A DNA stretch of 20,435 nucleotides, taken from Myxococcales bacterium. GTDB lineage: Bacteria > Myxococcota > Myxococcia > Myxococcales > Myxococcaceae. Positions 15,021-20,435 of this stretch are shown here, in pieces. The stretch is taken from the NCBI GenBank assembly GCA_003153055.1, contig PMBV01000195.1, forward strand, positions 447-20,881, read 5' to 3'. A program made the position numbers and the translations under genes. The notes under the pieces were generated by a model that was not told the DNA's origin, did no database searches, and saw only the letters and a program-made list of their open reading frames with translations. Position 1 is the first letter of the stretch. Each line of letters opens with the position of its first letter.

Positions 15021-15024
15021 ATGA
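14941..15024 (+). other. Short ORF or 3' remnant coupled to the TonB receptor start
   Basis: A frame ending in TGA at 15022-15024 overlaps the receptor ATG at 15021 as ATGA, the usual sign of translational coupling. Its last 27 codons from the ATG at 14941 (MLSPLTQARKQNADFKADVI, then RIMKVYQ) look like a genuine protein C-terminus. They are reminiscent of the end of YfiR-like or substrate-binding-type periplasmic proteins, which can precede such receptors. Upstream the same frame has no plausible coding sequence, so either a tiny leader peptide or the stump of a deleted partner gene is present. Confidence 0.35.
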
Positions 15025-17210
15025 GACCCTCGCTCGGACTGTTGCCGCTGGTGGTGCTGGCCGCCGCCTCGGGGCGCGCCCAGGAGGAAGACCACTCGTC
15101 GCTCCATGGCGCGTCGGCCACCACCGCCACGGTCACTCGAGAGGAGCTGCGTCGCTACGGGCTCCAGACGGTGGCCGAGGCCATCAACTTCCTCTCGCTG
15201 GGCCTGTTCACGCAGGATTCGCTGCGCTCGGTGGAGGCCGGGGGCCGGGGCGTGTTGTTCAGCGGCGACCACGGCAATCACGTGCTGGTGCTGGTCGACG
15301 GGCACCTGATGAACGAGGGGTGGGGTGGCACCGCTTCCTTCGGGCCCGGGCTGGGCGTGCCGATCGACCTCATCGACCACATCGAGATCACCACCGGGCC
15401 GGGGAGCGTACTGCACGGCTCCTTCGACATGCTGGGGGTCATCAGCGTGGTGACCCGGCAGGCGAAGGACATCGACGGCGTCGCCCTGGCGATGGACGGC
15501 GCGACCGAAGCCCCGCTGGACGAGCACGGCGCTCCGCAGCTCAGGCGTGATGGCTTCGGGGCCTTTGGTCGCATCTCCGCCGTGGCGGGGAGCACGTGGG
15601 TGCTGGGGGGCCATCGCCTCGACCTGGTCGGGGCTCTCGAGTTGTACGGCCAGCAGAGCCCGCAGCTCGACTTCGCACTCCAGCATGGCTTCACAGACAC
15701 CGACGGCGTCAAGACCTGGCCGCGCAACTTCGGCTCGGCGGATCCACCTGGCACCTGGGGTGGGCGGGCGACGAATGGGTACGCCGTCGTGCCTTCGGCG
15801 CTGGTGAAGGCGAGCTGGGGCGAGTGGGAGCTCTGGGCCAAGGCGGCGCTAGACCAACGCAACACGCCGTACCTGGGCACCTCCACGGCGAACTTCGATT
15901 CGGCGGGCTCGTACGAGCGCGACTGGAGGGTCGATCTGGATCTCCGCTGGCATCACGACCTCTCGTCGCGGGCGGTGCTGAGCGTGCGGGCCTCCTTCGA
16001 CGTCTCCGCGCACGACTCCCGCGGCGAGTCGTCTTCCTGGACCACGGATGGGAACCAAGCCGCGGCCCCACCGACGAGCGACCTGTCGAACTTCACCTTC
16101 TTCACGGTGGGTGAGGCGCCGGTGCAGTGGGGTGGAGTCGAGGGCCAGCTTTCGATGGATTGGCTGGGAGACGGACGGTTCCCCTTCATGGCTGGGGTGG
16201 ACCTCCGCGAGCGTCACTATGCCCCCATCGATACGTATCAGACCTTCGATGGGACCGAGTTCTACCGCCAGGTGGACTATGAGAAGTGGGAGTACCTGGT
16301 GGCGCCCTCCATCCAGCAGTGGGCGAGGCTGCTCCCTTCGCTCCAGGTGAGCGTGGGGGCGCGGCTCGACATTCAAGAAGGGTTCGCGCCTCACCCGTCG
16401 CCTCGGGGCGCGGTGGTCTGGTCGACGCCGTGGGACGGCAAGGTCAAGGCCGTGTTCTCGTCGGCGTTCCGTGCGCCCTCGGGCGACGAGCGCTTCAGCG
16501 CGCACCCCCGGCACCAGGTCCCCAACCCTGGTCTTCGGCCGGAGACGGTCATCTTGGGTGAGCTGGGCTACGAGCAGCAGCTCGGCCGGCACCACCTCGG
16601 CATCGTGGGCTGGTACGCGCACTATTCAGACACCGTGCGTTTCGAGCAGGCGCCCGCCGACGTGTCTGCCAATGGCGAGTACTGGTATGTCAACTCCGGG
16701 AGCTTCGACAACTTCGGCGCCACGGCGATGGTCGACGGGGTCATCACGCGCTTCCGGTACGGAGCGGCCTTCACGCTGAGCCACAATCGCATCGACACGC
16801 CGCTGGTGGTCGCCGCTCCCTGGTTTGGGAACGTGCGAGTGTCGTACGAGTTTGGTGAGCGCGGTCCGACGCTGGGGTTGGTTGGGTTCGTGGCCGGCCC
16901 TCGGCTCGTCGACACGGCCAACGCCACTGGGGCCGACGCCGACGGGAACGCCCTGCGCTGGGCTTCGGGGACGATGGCCACTCCCCAAGTGGACGTGCGG
17001 GCGACGCTCTGCGTGCCCACCAACGTGCCTGGGGTGTCGGTGCGGGTGGCACTGGGAGGGTCGCTGCTCCCCTACGGGCCGTACACGGCTGGGTACCGGC
17101 GGGCCCCCGACGCGCAGGGGCAGAGCCCCGAGCTGGCGCCCAACAACCACCGCCTGTTCGGGATGGTTTCTCTCGCTTGGAAGCTCGTGGAGGGCGGCAA
17201 GGCGCTGTAA
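15021..17210 (+). CDS. TonB-dependent outer-membrane receptor
   Basis: A 729-aa receptor beginning with a signal peptide (MRPSLGLLPLVVLAAASGRA, cleaved before QEEDHSS). The plug domain spans about 30-150, with VTREELRRYGLQTVAEAINF, VEAGGRGVLFSGDHGNHVLV, LVDGHLMNEG and DHIEITTGPGSVLHGSF, then VISVVTRQ. These correspond to the standard plug strands and the gate motif IE-x-x-x-GPGS. The remainder is a barrel with the usual AFRAPSGDERF and NPGLRPETV blocks near 485-515, as in siderophore/vitamin-type receptors. It has no N-terminal TonB_C or carboxypeptidase-like domain, unlike the other receptor in the window. The start overlaps the preceding short frame by 4 bp. Divergence from a periplasmic Mo-hydroxylase operon may mean a shared regulator or substrate. 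The ligand is unknown. Confidence 0.88.
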   Translation: MRPSLGLLPLVVLAAASGRAQEEDHSSLHGASATTATVTREELRRYGLQTVAEAINFLSLGLFTQDSLRSVEAGGRGVLFSGDHGNHVLVLVDGHLMNEGWGGTASFGPGLGVPIDLIDHIEITTGPGSVLHGSFDMLGVISVVTRQAKDIDGVALAMDGATEAPLDEHGAPQLRRDGFGAFGRISAVAGSTWVLGGHRLDLVGALELYGQQSPQLDFALQHGFTDTDGVKTWPRNFGSADPPGTWGGRATNGYAVVPSALVKASWGEWELWAKAALDQRNTPYLGTSTANFDSAGSYERDWRVDLDLRWHHDLSSRAVLSVRASFDVSAHDSRGESSSWTTDGNQAAAPPTSDLSNFTFFTVGEAPVQWGGVEGQLSMDWLGDGRFPFMAGVDLRERHYAPIDTYQTFDGTEFYRQVDYEKWEYLVAPSIQQWARLLPSLQVSVGARLDIQEGFAPHPSPRGAVVWSTPWDGKVKAVFSSAFRAPSGDERFSAHPRHQVPNPGLRPETVILGELGYEQQLGRHHLGIVGWYAHYSDTVRFEQAPADVSANGEYWYVNSGSFDNFGATAMVDGVITRFRYGAAFTLSHNRIDTPLVVAAPWFGNVRVSYEFGERGPTLGLVGFVAGPRLVDTANATGADADGNALRWASGTMATPQVDVRATLCVPTNVPGVSVRVALGGSLLPYGPYTAGYRRAPDAQGQSPELAPNNHRLFGMVSLAWKLVEGGKAL

Positions 17211-17221
17211 GGGGCGAAACA

Positions 17222-17257
17222 CCGCCTCACCCGCCTCCCCCGCCTCCCCCGCCTCAG
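17222..17257. repeat. Four tandem copies of a 9-bp unit (CCGCCTCNN)
   Basis: CCGCCTCAC, CCGCCTCCC, CCGCCTCCC and CCGCCTCAG follow one another without gaps, 11 bases after the stop of the TonB receptor. A fifth, degenerate unit (CCGCTCGCT) follows. It is a short minisatellite-like run outside coding sequence, possibly variable in copy number. Confidence 0.75.
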
Positions 17258-17468
17258 CCGCTCGCTGTGCGGAGTCCGCCGGTGTTCTTGACCAGCAGAG
17301 GGCGGAAGACCGAGGGCATTGCCTGAACCCAGAAGCTCCCGAGTCAGGGTAAATTGGGGCGGTGGTGGAGGCCCGAACGAACCGCGATGCCCAGCCAACG
17401 TTGAGCCACCCATGAGGAGGCCGTTGGCAGTGCGGTCGTCCGGGGCCCCGCGGCCCTGAGAGCGGGCC

Positions 17469-17490
17469 CCCTTCTCCTCGAGGAGAAGGG
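17469..17490. repeat. Perfect 22-bp palindrome (CCCTTCTCCTC/GAGGAGAAGGG)
   Basis: The two 11-base arms are exact reverse complements with no spacer. The pyrimidine/purine asymmetry and GC-rich flanks (GCGGGCCC before, CGGGGGAAAG after) resemble the dispersed REP-like palindromes seen in GC-rich genomes. It may also act as a factor-dependent or bidirectional terminator between the receptor and the DTW gene. No T-run follows. Confidence 0.65.
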
Positions 17491-17574
17491 CGGGGGAAAG
17501 AGGTGAAAACGCGCCCATAGGACGGTCTTAGGCACTGCAGACTGAGGTGACGCAGGCGCGCCTTGTCGCCCCAG

Positions 17575-18222
17575 ATGCGTCTCGAGGTCCGACAGGGTAC
17601 ACCGCCGGCAGTGCGCTCCTCCACTGACGCCGAGCTCAGCGGCCGCTGCAAACGGTGCTGGGTTCGACAGCCCTTCTGCATCTGCCCTGAGGTGCCCCAG
17701 CTCTCCACCCGCACCGAGCTCCTCGTGGTGCGTCACCTTCGTGAGTCCTGGAAGTCCACCGGCACCACGCGGGTCGCCGCGCTCGCGCTCCCTCACCTCA
17801 AATGCCTAGAATACGGAGAGGACTCCCAGCCCGCGGCCGACCTATTGGCCTCCATGCCCCTCGAAGAGACCGGACTCCTCTTTCCTGGCGAGTCGCCCGC
17901 CCAGTGGGACCTCACCCCTGTTCGCCGCCTCATCGTCCTCGACGGCACCTGGCGACAAACCCGTCGCATGTTCCGCCGCCTGCCGATGCTCCACAAGCTC
18001 CCCTGCCTCGCGCTCCCTCCGAAGACGCGGCAAGTTCTGCGCCTGCGAGCCTCGAATCTCGAGGAAGGCCGCTCGACGCTGGAAGCCATCGCCGACGCCC
18101 TCGCGGTGCTCGAAGGTGACTCCATCGCCACCCCACTTCATCGACTCCATGAGCTGTACGTGGAACGTGTCTTGCGTGCGCGCGGTGTCTGGGAGCAGCG
18201 GAGGGAAGTACCGGTGGAGTGA
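17575..18222 (+). CDS. DTW-domain tRNA-uridine aminocarboxypropyltransferase (TapT/TrmDTW family)
   Basis: A 215-aa protein from the ATG at 17575; a TTG at 17563 would add four residues. The zinc-type N-terminus CKRCWVRQPFCIC (C25, C28, C35, C37) followed by P is characteristic of DTW proteins. So are the HLRES...STGT region (54-64), VLDGTWRQTRRM (121-132, the D-x-T-W motif at 123-126), and STLEA (167-171) near the C-terminus. Family members transfer the 3-amino-3-carboxypropyl group from SAM to uridine in tRNA, giving acp3U. Length fits the family (E. coli TapT is slightly longer). No strong ribosome-binding site precedes either start. It stands 30 bp before the next gene and may be co-transcribed with it; the long upstream gap suggests its own promoter. 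Confidence 0.9.
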   Translation: MRLEVRQGTPPAVRSSTDAELSGRCKRCWVRQPFCICPEVPQLSTRTELLVVRHLRESWKSTGTTRVAALALPHLKCLEYGEDSQPAADLLASMPLEETGLLFPGESPAQWDLTPVRRLIVLDGTWRQTRRMFRRLPMLHKLPCLALPPKTRQVLRLRASNLEEGRSTLEAIADALAVLEGDSIATPLHRLHELYVERVLRARGVWEQRREVPVE

Positions 18223-18251
18223 ATTCGAGGGGGGTGTAAAACGAGACCAGC

Positions 18252-19355
18252 ATGGCTCGTCTTCAGTCCGCTGAGTTTCGTTGCTACCGCATCTATGACG
18301 TCGCTGATGGCATCGACCTCGAGCGCTGCAAGGCGCTCATCAATGGGGGCCAGTCGCGGCGCCTGCACCTCAAGCGAGAGGGGAGCGAGTACATTCAGCT
18401 CTCCAACCCCCCGCTGAACATCGACCTGGGGACGCGGCCCTTCGACGTTGCGGGGAAGCAGACCGAGGTGCGGGTGAGCGGGCGGCTCTTTCACCACGGA
18501 GCCATCTCGGTGACGGTGCGGGTGCCCATCGAGCCCCTGACCACCTTCGAGGCCTTGGTGCCAGTGGCCGACGAGCTCTACGACAGCCACGCGCTCGACA
18601 GCTTCTGCCTCGACGAGGTGAACAAGCTGAGAGACCTCTTCAAGCCCGCCTTCGACGCCCCGCATCTCTGGCAACAGAACGAGGCCTATACGGTGCTGTT
18701 CGCCCGCAGCCTCGAGGGCAACCCGACCGCGGAGCAGCTCCTCAGCGACCCGCACCTGGCGCGGCTCGTCATCGGCGAGGGCCGGGAGGCCGTGCTGTCG
18801 AAGGGCGAAGTGCGCGAGGTGCTGGAGCACGCCTGGAGCTACACCCCCGGAGACCTAGTGGTGGTGGAGTGGAACGCCGCCTTCATCTACGAGCCGACCG
18901 GCAGCGAAGACGTGGTCGACCTGGTGGAGATCGCCAACGCCCAGCTCCTCGAGCTGCGGTATTACGACGCGGTCCTCGATGGCGAGCTCGATCGCGTCTA
19001 CGACACCATCGGCCAGCGGCGCACGGGCTCCCTCGTCTTCAGCCCCTACAAGGAGCTCCTGCGGGGGCTCATGCTCACCCTCATCGAGCTGTCCGAGTTC
19101 ATCGAGCGCATCGAGAACGCCCTCAAAATCGTCGGCGATGTGTACCTGGCCCGGGTCTACGAAGGCGCCGTCACCCAGCTCCGCATCAATCAGTGGACCG
19201 AGCAGGTCACCCGCAAACACCGGCTGTTGCAGCAGACCTATGGCTTGTTGAAGGGCGAGGTGGACACCAGCCGAGCGCTGACCCTCGAGGTCATGGTGGT
19301 GGTGCTCATCCTGTTGGAAATCGTGATGGCCCTGGCGAGGGTCACCGGGCACTAG
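18252..19355 (+). CDS. RMD1/YagE-like (DUF155) protein with C-terminal membrane helix
   Basis: A 367-aa protein. The C-terminal half has the DUF155 hallmarks: DLVVVEWNAAFIYEP (201-215), then IANAQLLELRYYDAVLD (227-243), a long helical region to about 340, and a final hydrophobic helix LTLEVMVVVLILLEIVMALA (343-362) with a short tail. That gives a tail-anchored topology with most of the protein in the cytoplasm. The N-terminal part (1-190) is mixed alpha/beta without a recognised catalytic motif. The family includes the mitochondrial RMND1/Rmd1 proteins, which support mitochondrial translation; the bacterial role is not established. It starts 30 bp after the DTW gene, and a GGGG run lies too far upstream to be a good ribosome-binding site. 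A TerB-like gene follows 72 bp later. Confidence 0.8.
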   Translation: MARLQSAEFRCYRIYDVADGIDLERCKALINGGQSRRLHLKREGSEYIQLSNPPLNIDLGTRPFDVAGKQTEVRVSGRLFHHGAISVTVRVPIEPLTTFEALVPVADELYDSHALDSFCLDEVNKLRDLFKPAFDAPHLWQQNEAYTVLFARSLEGNPTAEQLLSDPHLARLVIGEGREAVLSKGEVREVLEHAWSYTPGDLVVVEWNAAFIYEPTGSEDVVDLVEIANAQLLELRYYDAVLDGELDRVYDTIGQRRTGSLVFSPYKELLRGLMLTLIELSEFIERIENALKIVGDVYLARVYEGAVTQLRINQWTEQVTRKHRLLQQTYGLLKGEVDTSRALTLEVMVVVLILLEIVMALARVTGH

Positions 19356-19427
19356 CCCAAAGGCCAGGCGGTGATCGGCTTGAAAGGTGGTTGAGTTGCC
19401 TCGAAGCCGCTGGCATGAAAGGGCTCC

Positions 19428-19994
19428 ATGTCGACCGTTTTTGAAGATCGCCGCCGAGCTCTCGAAGACCAGTTCTTCAAGCACCACGATGAGAAGCTCA
19501 TCGAGAAGATGAAGGAAGCGTCGCGCCACGACGCGACCAAGGACGAGCTGCGTGGGCTCACCGGCATCACCAACGAGCAGGTGCTCTCGGCGCTGGCCGA
19601 CCTCAAGGTGGGCGGCGGCGCAGCGGTGCTGGTGATGTCGCTCTACCCGCTGGTCGAGGTGGCGTGGGCCGACGGCTCCGTCTCCGAGCAGGAGCAAGCG
19701 GTCATTCTGCGGCTCTCCGCCTCCATCGGTCTCAAAGACGGGAGCCCCGGCTCAGAGTACCTGGCGAAGTGGCTCACCAAGAAGCCCGATGCGGTCTGGC
19801 GCACCCTGTGGACCGACTACGTCAACGCGCTGGGCGCGATGATGAAGCCCGATGACCGCGCCGTGCTCAAGGGCACGGTGCTGGGCCGCGCGCGTGTCGT
19901 CGCCGAGGCGTCGGGCGGGTTTCTCGGGGTCGCCTGGCGCGTCTCCGCGACCGAGCACGCGGTCCTCACGGACCTCGAGCGCGCCTTCGGCTGA
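19428..19994 (+). CDS. TerB-like domain protein
   Basis: A 188-aa all-helical soluble protein. Residues 70-105 (SLYPLVEVAWADGSVSEQEQ, then AVILRLSASIGL) carry the TerB/DjlA-type signature, in which an acidic ADG-x-x-S-x-x-E loop between two helices is a likely metal-binding site. A second helical part (115-188) contains conserved-looking AVLKGTVLGRARVVAEASGG. The charged N-terminal 40 residues may form a coiled helix. There is no signal peptide, and no ter operon partners lie nearby, so tellurite resistance should not be assumed. The ATG at 19428 lacks a clear ribosome-binding site. It is 72 bp after the DUF155-like gene and 154 bp before gyrA. Confidence 0.72.
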   Translation: MSTVFEDRRRALEDQFFKHHDEKLIEKMKEASRHDATKDELRGLTGITNEQVLSALADLKVGGGAAVLVMSLYPLVEVAWADGSVSEQEQAVILRLSASIGLKDGSPGSEYLAKWLTKKPDAVWRTLWTDYVNALGAMMKPDDRAVLKGTVLGRARVVAEASGGFLGVAWRVSATEHAVLTDLERAFG

Positions 19995-20148
19995 GGCCGG
20001 CGGCTCTCGGCCAGAGCAAGCGGCCAACCCAGCGATTTCATAGCATGTTTCCAAGCCTCTTCGGCTCGGAAAGGCGTTGCTTCTGCCCCCCGTGGGGGAT
20101 ACGAGAACGCACCGTCGAGGCGTCCTTCAAGGCCTCGGCGTTCATCCC

Positions 20149-20435
20149 ATGTCCGACGACAACCAGAGTCCTCCCGCGCCGCCTCCCGCCGCACCTTCCG
20201 ACCCGGGCAACATCGGGAACCTGGTGCAGGTCTCCATCGAACAGGAGATGAGCCAGAGCTACCTCGACTACTCGATGAGCGTCATCGTGGGTCGAGCGCT
20301 GCCCGACATTCGTGACGGGCTCAAGCCGGTGCATCGCCGCGTGCTGTTCGCGATGACCGAGCTCTCGAACTACTACAACCGGTCGTACAAGAAGTCGGCC
20401 CGCATCGTGGGCGACGTCATCGGTAAGTATCACCC
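20149..20435 (+). CDS. gyrA: DNA gyrase subunit A, 5' end (cut by window)
   Basis: The first 95 codons of GyrA are present and continue past the window edge. After a Pro/Ala-rich N-terminal extension (about 30 residues, longer than in E. coli) come [40 protein letters not shown] and [15 protein letters not shown]. These are the invariant N-terminal segment of the gyrase A breakage-reunion domain; the last block starts the quinolone-resistance region. The catalytic tyrosine lies outside the window. ParC shares these motifs, but spacing and sequence fit GyrA better. gyrB is not next to it here. The 154-bp upstream gap probably contains the promoter, which I could not place with confidence. Confidence 0.93.
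   Translation, partial: MSDDNQSPPAPPPAAPSDPGNIGNLVQVSIEQEMSQSYLDYSMSVIVGRALPDIRDGLKPVHRRVLFAMTELSNYYNRSYKKSARIVGDVIGKYH

Larger units (their letters stand above)
17211..17574. other. 364-bp intergenic region with repeats, no gene
   Basis: No frame here has protein-like composition. The stretch holds a 9-bp tandem repeat just after the receptor stop and a perfect 22-bp palindrome (both listed separately). The promoter of the DTW gene presumably lies within it, but I could not identify one. No T-rich tail follows either repeat, so intrinsic termination is not clear. Confidence 0.55.

Noticed and set aside
20077..20104. gyrA promoter candidate TTGCTT with ATACGA, and a short CCCCC/GGGGG hairpin
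   Set aside because: The -10 match is poor and the spacing marginal, and the 5-bp arms are too short to mean much at this GC content.
1..20435. tRNA, rRNA, CRISPR arrays, transposases or integrases
   Set aside because: No tRNA-like cloverleaf, rRNA segment, regularly spaced repeat array or transposase/integrase motif was recognised; rearrangement traces are limited to the 70-bp direct repeats and gene fragments.

Overview
The window is high-GC DNA with strong G/C bias at third codon positions, tightly packed genes, frequent GTG starts and 4-bp ATGA/GTGA overlaps. Myxobacterial-type proteins are present: two TonB-dependent receptors (one carrying its own TonB C-terminal domain), proline-rich low-complexity coding, and Asp/Gly/Ala-rich secreted N-termini. 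I infer a member of the Myxococcota or a close relative. This rests on gene content and composition only; no rRNA is present.

Region 1 (1-5862). A partial proline-rich gene runs off the left edge on the minus strand. Divergent from it is a compact plus-strand operon: family-2 glycosyltransferase, LpxL/HtrB-like acyltransferase, hotdog thioesterase, LolA-like periplasmic carrier, MMPL/RND-type exporter and a small secreted protein. The first five are the tailoring and export genes normally found in aryl-polyene, xanthomonadin or flexirubin clusters. No ketosynthase, ketoreductase, dehydratase or ACP genes lie in the window, so this is either a detached module or part of a split cluster.

Region 2 (5938-10468). 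This is an accessory and rearranged stretch. It holds a 264-aa unknown protein overlapping a PIN-domain gene that stops before the last acidic motif. Next come a 70-bp fragment copied from the 3' end of a small gene 3.3 kb away, then a minus-strand TonB-dependent receptor. Upstream of that receptor are remnants that look like an MbnP-type (four-Cys metallo-mystery pair) protein and an Ig-like-repeat motif.

Region 3 (10469-14676, minus strand). An operon for a periplasmic PaoABC-like molybdenum hydroxylase. The Tat-exported 2Fe-2S subunit and the molybdopterin subunit are fused into one 988-aa polypeptide. It is followed by an FAD subunit with the four extra cysteines of a PaoB-type 4Fe-4S cluster, and by an unrecognised 84-aa Cys/His-rich protein translationally coupled to it.

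Region 4 (14677-20435, plus strand). A short orphan 3' coding remnant overlaps the start of a second TonB-dependent receptor. After a gene-poor stretch with tandem and inverted repeats come housekeeping-type genes: a DTW-domain tRNA-modifying protein, an RMD1/DUF155-like protein with a C-terminal membrane helix, a TerB-like protein, and the 5' end of gyrA, cut by the window edge.

The less ordinary candidates are the orphan polyene-type export module, the 264-aa/PIN pair beside a repeat-flanked decaying segment, and the fused molybdenum hydroxylase with its small partner. None can be called a new system from sequence alone.
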